64,000 nt of DNA from Rhodopseudomonas_A palustris_F (GCF_000013745.1 NC_007925.1:4216001-4280000); one strand, 5' to 3'; counted from the stretch's first letter, positions 1 to 9,267 are shown. Translations and numbers: made by a program. Notes: a model not told the origin generated them from the sequence alone.

Positions 1-417
1 ACCGGCGTCAGCTCCGAGATGAAGATCATGCAGGAGGAGATCTTCGGGCCGCTGCTGCCGATCCTCGGCTACGACGACGCCAGCGAGCCGATCGCTTTCA
101 TCAACGCCCGCGACCGGCCGCTGGCGCTGTACTGGTTCGGCACCGACGACGCCGCGCGCGACGAGGTTTTGGCGCGCACCGTCTCCGGCGGCGTCACCGT
201 CAACGACTGCCTGGTGCATTTCGCGCAAGTCAACCAGCCGATGGGCGGCGTCGGCGCCTCGGGAAGCGGCGCCTATCACGGCGAATGGGGCTTCAACACC
301 TTCAGCAAGCTGAAGCCGGTGTTCTATCGCTCGCCCTACAACCGCTTCGCCGATCTCTATCCGCCCTATGGCGGCACGGTCGCGCGGCTCGCCAAACTGC
401 TGCGCTGGCTGTCCTAG
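1..417 (+). CDS. Aldehyde dehydrogenase, C-terminal part (cut by window edge)
   Basis: The reading frame is open from base 1, so the gene starts to the left of the window; only about the last 138 residues are present. The EEIFGPLLP motif, the NDCLVHFAQVNQPMGGVGASG stretch and the FSKLKPV tail are typical of the ALDH superfamily, and the hydrophobic C-terminal end resembles the coniferyl/fatty aldehyde dehydrogenase group. These enzymes oxidise an aldehyde to the acid with NAD(P)+. The catalytic Cys lies outside the window. The GMC oxidoreductase gene follows 79 bases downstream on the same strand, which fits an alcohol-to-aldehyde-to-acid catabolic pair. The substrate cannot be told from the sequence. 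Confidence 0.9.
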   Translation, partial: TGVSSEMKIMQEEIFGPLLPILGYDDASEPIAFINARDRPLALYWFGTDDAARDEVLARTVSGGVTVNDCLVHFAQVNQPMGGVGASGSGAYHGEWGFNTFSKLKPVFYRSPYNRFADLYPPYGGTVARLAKLLRWLS

Positions 418-496
418 CGCTGCTGACCATCACGACGACGACGGCGGCCAACGTGCCGATCGGCGAACAAATAACAAAACACTCAGGGGAGGAAAC

Positions 497-2104
497 ATGA
501 GCGAGAGCTATGATTTCATCGTGGTCGGCGGCGGCTCCGGCGGCTGCGCGGTGGCCGGCCGGCTGTCGGAAGATCCTGCCACTTCGGTGGCGCTGCTCGA
601 GGCCGGCGGCGCCTGCGACAATTGGGTGGTGAAGACGCCCTACACGCTAGCCTTCATGGTGCCGAGCAAGCTCAACAACTGGCATTTCCACACCGTGCCG
701 CAGCGCGGCCTGGGCGGCCGGATCGGCTATCAGCCGCGCGGCAAGGGGCTCGGCGGCTCCTCGGCGATCAACGCTATGGTCTATATCCGCGGCCACAAAT
801 CGGACTACGACCATTGGGCCGCGCTCGGCAACGCCGGCTGGTCCTATGACGACGTGCTGCCGTATTTCAAGCGCTCGGAAAACAACTCCGATTTCAATGG
901 CGCGTATCACGGCCAAAGCGGTCCGCTGCATGTCAACAAGCTGCGCACCGACAATCCGGTCCACGAGATCTATCTGCAAGCGGCGCGCGAGGCCCAGTTC
1001 CGGATCCGCGACGACTTCAACGCCGAGGAGCAGGAAGGCCTCGGCCTCTATCAGCTGACCCAGCACAATGGCGAACGCTGGAGTGCGGCGCGCGCCTATC
1101 TGCAGCCGCATATCGGCCAGCGCGCCAATCTGCGGGTGGAGACGCAGGCCCATGCCAGCCGCATCCTGTTCGACGGCACCCGCGCGGTCGGCGTCGAATA
1201 TCGCCAGGGCAACCAAACGCTGCAGCTGCGCGCGCGGCGCGAGGTGATCCTGTCGTCGGGCGCGTTCCAGACGCCACATTTGTTGATGCTGTCCGGTGTC
1301 GGCGACGCGGAGGCGCTGGCGCAGCACGGCATTGCGTCGGTGCATCATTTGCCCGGCGTCGGCCGGAATTTGCAGGACCATCCGGACTTCATCTTCGCCT
1401 ACATGTCGGACAGTCCGTATTTCACCGGCACCTCGTTCCGCGGCATCGCGCGGCAACTGGCCTCGATCGGCAAGTATCGACGCGAAGGCCGCGGCGCGAT
1501 GACCACCAATTTCGCCGAATGCGGCGGCTTCCTGAAGACCCGCCCCGAGCTCGACGCGCCAGATATCCAACTGCATTTCGGCATGGCGATCGTCGACGAC
1601 CACGGCCGCAAGCGGCGCTGGGGCACCGGCTTTTCCTGCCACGTCTGCCTGCTGCGGCCGGACAGCCGCGGCAGCGTCGGCCTAAACAGCGCCGATCCGC
1701 TGGCGCCGCCCTCGATCGATCCGAACTTTCTCGGCGAGGATAGCGACCTCGACGCCATGGTGGCGGGCTACAAGACCACCCGCCGGCTGATGGAGACGCC
1801 GGCGCTGAAGGCGCTGCAGCAGAGGGACATGTTCACCGCGCAGGTGCGCAGCGACGACGACATTCGCAACATTCTGCGCGCGCGCGTCGATACCGTGTAC
1901 CACCCGGTCGGCACCTGCAAGATGGGGGTCGACGACGCGATGGCGGTGGTCGATCCGCAACTCAAGGTCCACGGCCTGCAGGGGCTGCGCGTCGTCGACG
2001 CCTCGGTGATGCCGACGCTGATCGGCGGCAATACCAACGCCCCGACCATCATGATCGGCGAAAAGGCGGCGGACATGATCCGCGGGGAGTTGCGGGTGAA
2101 CTAA
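497..2104 (+). CDS. GMC-family FAD-dependent oxidoreductase (choline/alcohol dehydrogenase-like)
   Basis: A 535-residue flavoprotein. The N-terminal FAD dinucleotide fold VVGGGSGG is at residues 9-16. GMC signature 1 (GRGKGLGGSSAINAM) is near residues 79-93, signature 2 (SSGAFQTPHLLMLSGVG) is mid-protein, and the C-terminal active site HPVGTCKMG near residue 468 is followed by GGNTNAPTIMIGEKAAD. The family oxidises primary alcohols or choline-like substrates; members of this length are common in alphaproteobacterial alcohol degradation. The ATG at 497 is chosen because AGGGGAGG lies just upstream; the frame stays open further 5' but runs into the preceding gene. It sits behind an aldehyde dehydrogenase on the same strand, so its product may be passed to that enzyme (inference). 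Confidence 0.92.
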   Translation: MSESYDFIVVGGGSGGCAVAGRLSEDPATSVALLEAGGACDNWVVKTPYTLAFMVPSKLNNWHFHTVPQRGLGGRIGYQPRGKGLGGSSAINAMVYIRGHKSDYDHWAALGNAGWSYDDVLPYFKRSENNSDFNGAYHGQSGPLHVNKLRTDNPVHEIYLQAAREAQFRIRDDFNAEEQEGLGLYQLTQHNGERWSAARAYLQPHIGQRANLRVETQAHASRILFDGTRAVGVEYRQGNQTLQLRARREVILSSGAFQTPHLLMLSGVGDAEALAQHGIASVHHLPGVGRNLQDHPDFIFAYMSDSPYFTGTSFRGIARQLASIGKYRREGRGAMTTNFAECGGFLKTRPELDAPDIQLHFGMAIVDDHGRKRRWGTGFSCHVCLLRPDSRGSVGLNSADPLAPPSIDPNFLGEDSDLDAMVAGYKTTRRLMETPALKALQQRDMFTAQVRSDDDIRNILRARVDTVYHPVGTCKMGVDDAMAVVDPQLKVHGLQGLRVVDASVMPTLIGGNTNAPTIMIGEKAADMIRGELRVN

Positions 2105-2170
2105 GCGGCCGGAGTTAGTCTGCTTGAACAGCTGCGCGCCGAAGTGCCGCGCGCAACAACACAATATAAC

Positions 2171-2290
2171 CCGTCATTCCGGGGCACGAGCGGCGTGAGC
2201 CGCGAGTGAACCCGGAATCCAGTACGCACCGCCCTGGAATACTGGATTCCGGGTTCGTTCGGCCTGCGGCCTCACGCCCCGGAATGACGG
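2171..2290. repeat. Dispersed palindromic repeat, family A, copy 1
   Basis: A 120-bp imperfect palindrome. The outer arms read CCGTCATTCCGGGGC and GCCCCGGAATGACGG, and the inner arms contain AACCCGGAATCCAGTA and its near complement. The same architecture recurs at 45539-45653 and 52768-52893, always in intergenic DNA. The transcript would fold into a long hairpin between the converging genes at 2104 and 2369. Confidence 0.85.
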
Positions 2291-2368
2291 CCTCGTTTGA
2301 ATTGAACGCCTGCAATCAAAGGCCCTTGGCTACAGGAATCAATACGCAGTTGCGCGGCATTGCGCGGC

Positions 2369-3130
2369 CTACGTCAGCAAAAACCCGCCATCAACGGTGA
2401 TGACGCTCCCCGTCATGTAGCGCGAGGCGCCCGACGCCAACAACAGCAGCGCGCCGTCGAGGTCGGATTCGTGGCCGACGCGGCGCTGCGGGATGCGCTT
2501 CGCCAGCTTCTCGCCGCCCGGCGTGGCCCAGAAGTCATGGTTGATATCGGTGTCGATGTAGCCCGGCGCCAGCGCGTTGACGCGGATGCCGCTGCCGGCC
2601 CATTCCAGCGCCAGCGCCTTGGTGGCCTGCACCAGACCGGCCTTGGAGATGGTGTAAGGCGCCAGATACTTCATCACCCCCAAGCCGAGCACCGAGGCGA
2701 CGTTGACGATATTGCCGCCCTGCCCGCGCGCCGTCATCCGCCGCGCCACTTCGGTGGCGGTGAAGTACGCGCCCTTGAGATTGGCGTTGATCACAGCGTC
2801 CCAATCCGCCTCGCTCTGTTCGAGCGCCGGCTTCTCCACCGCGATGCCGGCATTGTTGATCAGCACGCTGAGCGGACCGAGCTGCGCTTCCGCCGCGTCG
2901 ATCGCGCCGCCGATCGCGCCGGTGTCGGTGACGTCCAGCTTCACCGCAGCGGCGCGGCCGCCGGCGGCGAGGATTTCGGCCTGCAGGCTGTGCAGCTTGT
3001 CGAGCTGCCGCGCCGCCAGCACCACGGCGGCGCCGCGCGCCGCGAGCACCCGGGCGAATTGCCGGCCGAGCCCCTGCGAGGCGCCGGTGATGAGGATGGT
3101 TTCTTTACTGACGTCGAATAGGACGGACAT
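2369..3130 (-). CDS. Short-chain dehydrogenase/reductase (classical SDR)
   Basis: A 253-residue protein with the full classical SDR set: cofactor motif TGASQGLG at residues 15-22, NNAG mid-protein, the active-site Ser in VASVLGLG, and YTISK as the YxxxK pair, followed by the PG motif and the VDGGF C-terminal end. It should reduce or oxidise a carbonyl/hydroxyl group with NAD(P)H; the substrate is not evident. It is convergent with the GMC oxidoreductase across a palindromic repeat and divergent from the CvpA-like gene. The second SDR at 3877 is a different subfamily. Confidence 0.9.
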   Translation of the reverse strand: MSVLFDVSKETILITGASQGLGRQFARVLAARGAAVVLAARQLDKLHSLQAEILAAGGRAAAVKLDVTDTGAIGGAIDAAEAQLGPLSVLINNAGIAVEKPALEQSEADWDAVINANLKGAYFTATEVARRMTARGQGGNIVNVASVLGLGVMKYLAPYTISKAGLVQATKALALEWAGSGIRVNALAPGYIDTDINHDFWATPGGEKLAKRIPQRRVGHESDLDGALLLLASGASRYMTGSVITVDGGFLLT

Positions 3131-3255
3131 GCGGTTTCCTCGGTTGTTGCTTGCGTCCCTGATAGCGCGGCGCGCAGCCGGAGCAAACCGCAGACAATTT
3201 GACGAAAATAGTCCGTACCGCAGGCGCGGCCCGCAGCCCGCTGCCCGGAGCCGCC

Positions 3256-3771
3256 ATGAACAGCTTCGACGTCGTCGTGTGTTTCGGCCTGGTGATCGCG
3301 ATGACGTTCGGCTTCCGCGCCGGGTTGTTGCGCAGCGCCGTCACCATCCTCGGTTATGTTGTGGCGATGCCGATCGCGCTGTGGATCACCGCGCTGATCG
3401 CGCCGCGGCTCGGCGGCGCATCCGATCTTCCCACCGCGCAGACGTCGATGGCGTTCGTCGCAGCCTTCCTCGTCAGCGGCATCGGGCTCGGCGCGCTGCT
3501 GCGGACCGCCATCGACGAAATGGCCGGCGCGCATATCGGGCTGACCGACCGCCTCGGCGGCGCGGCCCTCGGTGCGGCGCGGGTCGGCCTCATCGCGATC
3601 ACCATGGTGCTGATCTTCGACGAGTTGATCCCGGCCAACGCGCAACCGACCTTCCTGGCCGGCTCGCAGTTGCGGCCGCTGTTGTCGGCGGCGGGGCAGC
3701 AGGGCTTCAAATCGCTGCCGCCGGACGTCGCCGCCTATATCGCGCAATTGAAGCAGAGCCATCGGCTTTAG
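3256..3771 (+). CDS. CvpA-like integral membrane protein
   Basis: A 171-residue protein with four predicted hydrophobic segments, beginning with MNSFDVVVCFGLVIAMTFGFRAGLLRSAV, the typical opening of the CvpA family (inner membrane, linked to colicin V export and envelope homeostasis). The C-terminal third is polar and probably cytoplasmic. The ATG at 3256 is preferred over an in-frame upstream start at 3199 because the hydrophobic segment begins directly after it and the added residues look non-conserved. The gene is divergent from the SDR at 3130. The exact function of the family is poorly defined. Confidence 0.75.
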   Translation: MNSFDVVVCFGLVIAMTFGFRAGLLRSAVTILGYVVAMPIALWITALIAPRLGGASDLPTAQTSMAFVAAFLVSGIGLGALLRTAIDEMAGAHIGLTDRLGGAALGAARVGLIAITMVLIFDELIPANAQPTFLAGSQLRPLLSAAGQQGFKSLPPDVAAYIAQLKQSHRL

Positions 3772-3876
3772 CGAGCGGGCAACAGCCTTGCGGCGCTCCC
3801 ATCTAGGCAGGCCAAGGACGGGCCGCTAGTCTGCGCGGCATTCGCCATCGGCGACATCAATCGGGAGCAATTCAAC

Positions 3877-4659
3877 GTGGATCTTGGAATCAAAGGCCGC
3901 CGTGCGCTGGTGTGCGCATCCAGCAAGGGATTGGGGCGCGCCTGCGCCACCGCGTTGGCCGCGGAAGGCGTGCACGTCACCATGACGGCACGCGGTGCCG
4001 AAGCGCTGGCGCAGGCCGCCGCGGCGTTGCGCCAGGCCTATCCCGGGGTCGAGATCACCGAAGTCGTCGGCGACATCACCACGCCGGAAGGCCGCGCTGC
4101 CGCGCTGAAGGCCTGCCCCTCGCCCGACATCCTGGTCAACAATGCCGGCGGCCCGCCGCCCGGCGATTTCCGCACCTGGACCCGCGACGATTGGATCAAG
4201 GCGCTCGACGCCAACATGCTGACCCCGATCGAACTGATCAAGGCCACGGTGGACGGCATGATCGAACGCAAGTACGGCCGCATCGTCAACATCACCTCGG
4301 CCGCCGTGAAGGCGCCGATCGACGTGCTCGGACTGTCCAACGGCGCACGAAGCGGCCTCACCGGCTTCGTCGCCGGGCTGTCGCGCAAAACCGTGCGCCA
4401 TAACGTCACCATCAACGCGCTGTTGCCGGGGCCGTTCGACACCGACCGGCTGCGCACGGTCTCGGCCGGTCAGTCCAAGGCCAGCGGCATTCCGGTCGAG
4501 GAGATCATGAGCAAGCGGATGAGCGAGAACCCGGCCGGGCGGTTTGGCGATCCGGAAGAGTTCGGGCTCGCCTGCGCGTTTTTGTGCGGTTCGAAAGCCG
4601 GTTTCATCACCGGGCAGAACATCCTGCTCGACGGCGGCGCGTTTCCCGGAACGTTCTGA
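3877..4659 (+). CDS. Atypical SDR-family protein lacking the catalytic Tyr-Lys pair
   Basis: A 260-residue SDR fold protein starting at GTG (GGGAGC ribosome site upstream). The cofactor motif is ASSKGLG (residues 14-20), NNAGG is at 88-92, and Ser141 matches the catalytic Ser. The YxxxK pair expected 13 residues later is replaced by Ser154 and Arg158 in the string LSNGARSGL; the codons TCC and CGA are unambiguous. The C-terminus ends in LLDGGAFPGTF as in 3-oxoacyl-ACP-reductase-like proteins. It may bind nucleotide or a carbonyl ligand without classical chemistry, or use different residues. Database names for such proteins as FabG-like reductases should be treated with caution. Confidence 0.85.
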   Translation: MDLGIKGRRALVCASSKGLGRACATALAAEGVHVTMTARGAEALAQAAAALRQAYPGVEITEVVGDITTPEGRAAALKACPSPDILVNNAGGPPPGDFRTWTRDDWIKALDANMLTPIELIKATVDGMIERKYGRIVNITSAAVKAPIDVLGLSNGARSGLTGFVAGLSRKTVRHNVTINALLPGPFDTDRLRTVSAGQSKASGIPVEEIMSKRMSENPAGRFGDPEEFGLACAFLCGSKAGFITGQNILLDGGAFPGTF

Positions 4660-4730
4660 TCGAGGGACTCTCGGCGTCGCGACCCGCGGCCACCATCAAA
4701 GGCCGCGGTCACCGCGCGGCCGCTTGATTT

Positions 4731-4756
4731 GATCAACGATCTACGGATCGTTGATC
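4731..4756. terminator. Hairpin between convergent genes
   Basis: An 11-bp perfect inverted repeat (GATCAACGATC, spacer TACG, GATCGTTGATC) between the 3' ends of the SDR gene (4659) and the response-regulator gene (4760). There is no clear U-tract, so it may be a bidirectional transcript stop or a binding site. Confidence 0.5.
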
Positions 4757-4759
4757 TCG

Positions 4760-5389
4760 CTATGCTCTGGGCACCGCGGCCATCACGATCCGCACCAGAT
4801 CGGTAGCGTTCTTGGCGCCGAGCTTCTTCATGATATTGGCGCGGTGATACTCGATGGTACGCGGGCTGATGCCAAGCTGGCGCCCGGCCTCCTTGTTGGT
4901 GTTGCCCGAGGAGAACAGCTCCAGCACCTCGCGCTCGCGCATCGTCAGCGGCTCGCGTCCGGGGAAATTCAGCGACGGCACCTTCGGCACCAGACCCGCG
5001 GCGCGGCGGCGGGTGAAGGCTTCGATCGCCTCCTCGACCCGGGTGACGATTTCCGGGCCGCGAAACGGCTTCTCGATGAAATCCAGCGCGCCGTTCTTGA
5101 TGGCGTTCACCGCCATCGCGATATCGCCCTTGCCTGAAATCATGAAGATCGGCGCCGGGTAGTCCTCGGCGTGCAGCTCTTCCAGAATATCGAGGCCGGA
5201 GCGCCCGGGGATGTGAACGTCGAGCAGAATACAGGCCGGGCAACGCGAGCGCGCAACCGCTAGCAACGCCTCGCCATCCGCAAAACAGATCGATTGGTAA
5301 CCCGCTGCCGACAACACAATTGACAACGTCTCTCGCACGGCAGGATCGTCGTCGACGACAAATATCTCACGTCCAGATGTGTTGGTCAT
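4760..5389 (-). CDS. FixJ/NarL-type two-component response regulator
   Basis: A 209-residue regulator. The receiver domain covers residues 8-125, with the acidic VDDD pocket (12-15), phospho-acceptor Asp57 in ILLDVHIPG and Lys in the IEKPF motif. A LuxR-type helix-turn-helix covers about residues 143-200 (REPLTMREREVLELFSSGNTNKEAGRQ begins it). The ATG at 5389 is chosen because GGAG lies 7 bases before it; an in-frame ATG at 5404 has no such site. No kinase gene adjoins on the same strand, but a hybrid sensor kinase lies just across the divergent TTT receptor gene at 6671 and is a likely partner (inference). Confidence 0.9.
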   Translation of the reverse strand: MTNTSGREIFVVDDDPAVRETLSIVLSAAGYQSICFADGEALLAVARSRCPACILLDVHIPGRSGLDILEELHAEDYPAPIFMISGKGDIAMAVNAIKNGALDFIEKPFRGPEIVTRVEEAIEAFTRRRAAGLVPKVPSLNFPGREPLTMREREVLELFSSGNTNKEAGRQLGISPRTIEYHRANIMKKLGAKNATDLVRIVMAAVPRA

Positions 5390-5643
5390 AATATTACTCC
5401 ACATTCACCTTTAGCCGAGTCTTAATTCCAATCAACCCTCGTAGCTGTACCAGGCGTACTATTAACTCAAAAATAGCAGGCAACCGCCTAAAGCTCTTGC
5501 GCAGAGCATCACGATCGCCGGGCTCCGTCTGCCAGATTTCGTGCATAAGGATCACTGCAGGCGTGTTGTCGGCGGTCCTTGAAGACTGCAGCCTGCAGGC
5601 CGGCCACGACGCGGCGCCGGCATCTAAGAGTTAGCGAACCGGC

Positions 5644-6663
5644 ATGAGATTAGCTAATTCCCCCCAGGGTACAACGTCTCGCCGTCGCTTTATTGCCTTA
5701 TGCACAAGGGGGGCGATGGGCCTGATCGCATTCTCGACGGCGGCAGTCGCCCAATCCGACTATCCGGCGCGCAGCATCACGGCCATCGTTCCGTTCGCTG
5801 CCGGAGGTCCCACCGATACGGTGGCGCGGATCGTCACGACGCATATGTCGAGCACCCTCGGGCAGCAGATCATCATCGAGAATGTGGTCGGTTCTGGCGG
5901 CACCACCGCCGCGCTCCGGGCGACGCGGGCGCTACCCGACGGCTACACCATCATCATCGGTCATATGGGAACCCACGGCGCGGCGGTCGCGCTTTATCCC
6001 AACCTCGCCTACAACCCGATCAGCGACTTCGAGCCGATCGGCATGGCTGCGGGCATGGCCGTCCTGATCCTGGCCCGCAAGGATCTGCCGGCCGCCAGCC
6101 TCGCCGAATTCATCGCCGGAGCCCGCAGCGGCGCGGCGCCGCTCAACATGGCGCATGCCGGGCTCGGATCGGTGTCATTTGCGAGCTGCCTGCTGTTCAA
6201 TGCGGTCACCGACATCCATCCATTGCTGACGCCGTTCCAGGGGACCGGTCCGGCGATGAACGCGCTGGTCGCCGGCCGCGTCGACTATATGTGCGACCAG
6301 ATCGTCAGCGCGGTGCCGCGGCTTCAGGCCGGCATCGTCACCGCCTATGCGATAGGCGGCGAGCACCGCAGCCCGATCCTGCCCGACGTTCCCACCGCGG
6401 CGGAAGCCGGGTTGCCGCAGTTCCAGGTGTCGGCTTGGAACGCGCTGTTCGCGCCGAAAGCGACGTCGCCACAGATCGTCGCCCGGTTGAACGCCGCACT
6501 CGGCAAGGCGCTCGACAATCCGGCGATCCGCAAACAACTGCTCGATCTTGGCGGCGACATCCCCGACAACGACGGGCGCTCACCGCAGGCTTTGGCGGCG
6601 CTGGTGAGGAGCGAGATCGACCGATGGATGCCGCTCAAATCCGCCAATGTGCCACCGCGTTGA
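5644..6663 (+). CDS. Tat-exported TTT/Bug-family solute-binding protein
   Basis: A 339-residue periplasmic receptor of the tripartite tricarboxylate (Bug) family. The N-terminus has a twin-arginine signal (SRRRFIA, residues 12-18), a hydrophobic core and an AVAQ cleavage site near residue 36. The mature part starts with the family pattern YPARSITAIVPFAAGGPTDTVARIV and contains PDGYTIIIGHMG and the typical PILPDVPTAAEAGLP. Such proteins bind small carboxylates. No TctA/TctB membrane genes are nearby; instead a hybrid sensor kinase starts 7 bases after the stop codon, and a response regulator is divergent. This suggests a sensory binding protein rather than a transport component (inference). 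Confidence 0.9.
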   Translation: MRLANSPQGTTSRRRFIALCTRGAMGLIAFSTAAVAQSDYPARSITAIVPFAAGGPTDTVARIVTTHMSSTLGQQIIIENVVGSGGTTAALRATRALPDGYTIIIGHMGTHGAAVALYPNLAYNPISDFEPIGMAAGMAVLILARKDLPAASLAEFIAGARSGAAPLNMAHAGLGSVSFASCLLFNAVTDIHPLLTPFQGTGPAMNALVAGRVDYMCDQIVSAVPRLQAGIVTAYAIGGEHRSPILPDVPTAAEAGLPQFQVSAWNALFAPKATSPQIVARLNAALGKALDNPAIRKQLLDLGGDIPDNDGRSPQALAALVRSEIDRWMPLKSANVPPR

Positions 6664-6670
6664 CCCGGCC

Positions 6671-9241
6671 ATGAAGCCGAGTTCCAAACGATTGCTCGGC
6701 GTGCTGTTCCTGACCAGCTTCAGCTTGATCGCCGCCATCGTCGGCACCAACCTGTTCGTGATGAATAATCTGCGGGAAAGCACGCTGCGCACCGCGGAAA
6801 TCAACCTCGCCCGCTACAGTCTCACGCTCGCGGAAGAGGCGGACCGCTCGTTCAAATCGCTGGATCTGGTGCTGTCGAGCGTCGGCGACTATCTCGGTCG
6901 TCGCGGCGTGACCGACAGCGCCTCCTATCAGCAAACGATGTCCGATCAGGAAACCCACCTGATGCTGCGGGAAAAGATCACCGGGCTGCCGCAGGTGGAC
7001 GCCGTGACCATGATCAATGAACGCGGCAAGCTGATCAATTTCTCGCGCTACTGGCCGATTCCCGACGTCGATATCTCCGATCGCGATTATTTCCGCGCGC
7101 TGCAGGCCGACGCCAATCTGGAAACCTTCATCAGCGCGCCGGTCCAAAACCGCGGCACCGGCACCTGGAACATCTACATTGCGCGCCGGCTGAACGACCC
7201 CAACGGCGCCTTCATGGGGTTGCTGCTCGGCGCGATGTCGCTGCAGTATTTCGAGAATTTCTTCGGAGCCACATCGCCCGGTGTCGGCACCGCGGTGTCG
7301 CTGGTGCGCGACGACGGCCTATTGCTGGCGCGCTATCCGGCATCCGATCGGATCGGCAAGATTTCCTCAGGCGCCGGGCAGCGGGCGTTGGCGGCCGGCG
7401 GCAGCCTGCGCGAAGCCGGCGACACGGATCAGCAGATGCGGCTGCACGCGGCGCGCATGCTGCCGAACTATCCGGTGCTGATCGCGGTGAGCCAAACCGA
7501 AGTCAGCGCCCTGCAGAGCTGGCGCAGTATCGCGGCCTTGATCGTGGCGATGTCGTCGCTCACCGCCATCGTGCTCTTGATCGTCACCGTGGTGATCGCC
7601 CGCTGGTGGATCAGACAGGACCAATTGATCAGCGACGCCCAGTCGGCGAACGCCGCGAAGTCCACCTTTGTGGCGATGATGAGTCACGAAATTCGCACGC
7701 CGATGAATGCGGTGCTCGGGCTCGCCACCAACCTGCTCGACAGCCGGCTCGACGCCGAGCAGCGCCGCTCGGTGGTCGGCATCCACGACGCCGGCGACGC
7801 ACTGCTCGACATTCTCAACGATATTCTGGATTTTTCCAAGCTGGAGGCCGGACGGCTGTCGCTGGAATCCATCGCTTTTTCGCCCGAGGCGCTCGTTGAA
7901 AGCGCGCTCAGCATCGTGCTGCCCCGCGCCACCGCGCGCGGGCTGCGGGTCCGAAACCAGATCGATCCGTCGCTTCCGATCGCGCTGCAAGGCGATGCCG
8001 GCCGGATTCGCCAGGTGCTGCTGAACCTGATGTCGAACGCGGTGAAATTCACGCCGTCCGGCGAGGTCGTGGTGACGACGAAGTGCCGTTGGGCGGACGA
8101 GAGCTTCGCCGCGCTGGAGTGGATCATCGCCGACACCGGGATCGGCATCGCCGAACAAGACATCGGCTCGCTGTTCACCGATTTTGCCCAGGCCGACAGC
8201 TCGATCAGCCGGCGGTTCGGCGGCTCGGGTCTTGGGCTGGCGATCTGCAAGCGCCTGGTCGAGCAGATGGGCGGCGAGATCCAGGTGAGTTCGGCCTACG
8301 GCAAAGGCACCACCTTCAGGTTCAGCCTCACGCTTCCGCTCGCCAGTCAGTTGCCGGTGCCCGACACCGACGACCCGGTGGTCTACAGCGATTTCCGCCA
8401 GCGGATCGCCGCGCTCGGCCGGCCGCTGCGGATTCTGATCGTCGACGACAACCCGACCAACCGACTGGTCGCGGCGAAGATGCTGCAGGACTTCCCGACC
8501 CAGACCAACACCGCCTCCGACGGCAACGAAGCGGTGACCGCCGCCACCCGCTTCAGCTACGACGTGATCCTGATGGACGTCCGGATGCCGGAGATGGACG
8601 GACTCGAGGCCACCCGGGCGATCCGGGCTTGCGATGGCTCAATGCAAGGCGCTCCGATCATCGCGTTCACCGCCAACGCCTTCGCGGAAGACGCGATCGC
8701 CTGTCGCGAAGCCGGCATGAACGACTTCGTTTCCAAGCCGGTGCGCAAGAAGGCGCTGATCGAAGCGATCCTGCGGGTGCTGCCACGGCCCGATACGGCC
8801 GGCGAACGCGCCATCGCCGCCGCAACCGACGGCATCGACCTTGCGCCCTCGCGACAGCCAAAGCCAGGCGTACCGGCCGCCACGACGCTGCATGTGGCCC
8901 GCGACACCTATGAGACCATGGTCGAGGAAATCGGCTGCGAGGCGACGCTGGAGATCATCGCCGTCTTCGTCAAGGATACCGACGAACGGCTGGCGTTGTT
9001 GCGGCAGCTGTCGGTCGCGTCGCATCGCCGCGAGATCGAACGCGAGGCGCATTCGCTGAAGAGTGCTGCTGCCACGTTCGGACTGCATGACCTCGCCGGG
9101 CTGGCCCGGGAGTTGGAAAAGACCGCGCCCGTGATCACCGAGGCCGATTACATCGCGATGATCGGTCGCCTCGAAACCGCCTTCGGCGCGGCACGCGCGG
9201 CGCAGCGCCCGGACGACGGCTGTGTGACGGTCTCGATCTGA
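6671..9241 (+). CDS. Hybrid sensor histidine kinase (sensor, HisKA, HATPase, REC, Hpt)
   Basis: An 856-residue membrane kinase. TM1 is about residues 8-34, followed by a periplasmic sensory region with Cache-like character (FSRYWPIPDVDISDRDYF) and TM2 near residues 290-315. Then come HisKA with phospho-His339 (MMSHEIRTPMNAV), HATPase (DTGIGI, GGSGLGLAICK), a receiver with Asp636 (ILMDVRMPEMDG) and a C-terminal Hpt with His794 (HSLKSAAATFG). No obvious HAMP domain separates TM2 from HisKA. The ATG at 6671 is used; an upstream in-frame ATG at 6647 would overlap the receptor gene. Translational coupling with the Bug receptor (7-base gap) suggests that the receptor presents a carboxylate ligand to the periplasmic domain. 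The Hpt could pass phosphate to the regulator at 4760-5389. Confidence 0.93.
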   Translation: MKPSSKRLLGVLFLTSFSLIAAIVGTNLFVMNNLRESTLRTAEINLARYSLTLAEEADRSFKSLDLVLSSVGDYLGRRGVTDSASYQQTMSDQETHLMLREKITGLPQVDAVTMINERGKLINFSRYWPIPDVDISDRDYFRALQADANLETFISAPVQNRGTGTWNIYIARRLNDPNGAFMGLLLGAMSLQYFENFFGATSPGVGTAVSLVRDDGLLLARYPASDRIGKISSGAGQRALAAGGSLREAGDTDQQMRLHAARMLPNYPVLIAVSQTEVSALQSWRSIAALIVAMSSLTAIVLLIVTVVIARWWIRQDQLISDAQSANAAKSTFVAMMSHEIRTPMNAVLGLATNLLDSRLDAEQRRSVVGIHDAGDALLDILNDILDFSKLEAGRLSLESIAFSPEALVESALSIVLPRATARGLRVRNQIDPSLPIALQGDAGRIRQVLLNLMSNAVKFTPSGEVVVTTKCRWADESFAALEWIIADTGIGIAEQDIGSLFTDFAQADSSISRRFGGSGLGLAICKRLVEQMGGEIQVSSAYGKGTTFRFSLTLPLASQLPVPDTDDPVVYSDFRQRIAALGRPLRILIVDDNPTNRLVAAKMLQDFPTQTNTASDGNEAVTAATRFSYDVILMDVRMPEMDGLEATRAIRACDGSMQGAPIIAFTANAFAEDAIACREAGMNDFVSKPVRKKALIEAILRVLPRPDTAGERAIAAATDGIDLAPSRQPKPGVPAATTLHVARDTYETMVEEIGCEATLEIIAVFVKDTDERLALLRQLSVASHRREIEREAHSLKSAAATFGLHDLAGLARELEKTAPVITEADYIAMIGRLETAFGAARAAQRPDDGCVTVSI

Positions 9242-9267
9242 ACGGTGGGCGCTCCGAGCCGCCGCGC

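Noticed and set aside
4724..4736. TTGATTTGATCAA as an FNR box
   Set aside because: The spacer is 3 rather than 4 bases, and it lies between the 3' ends of converging genes.
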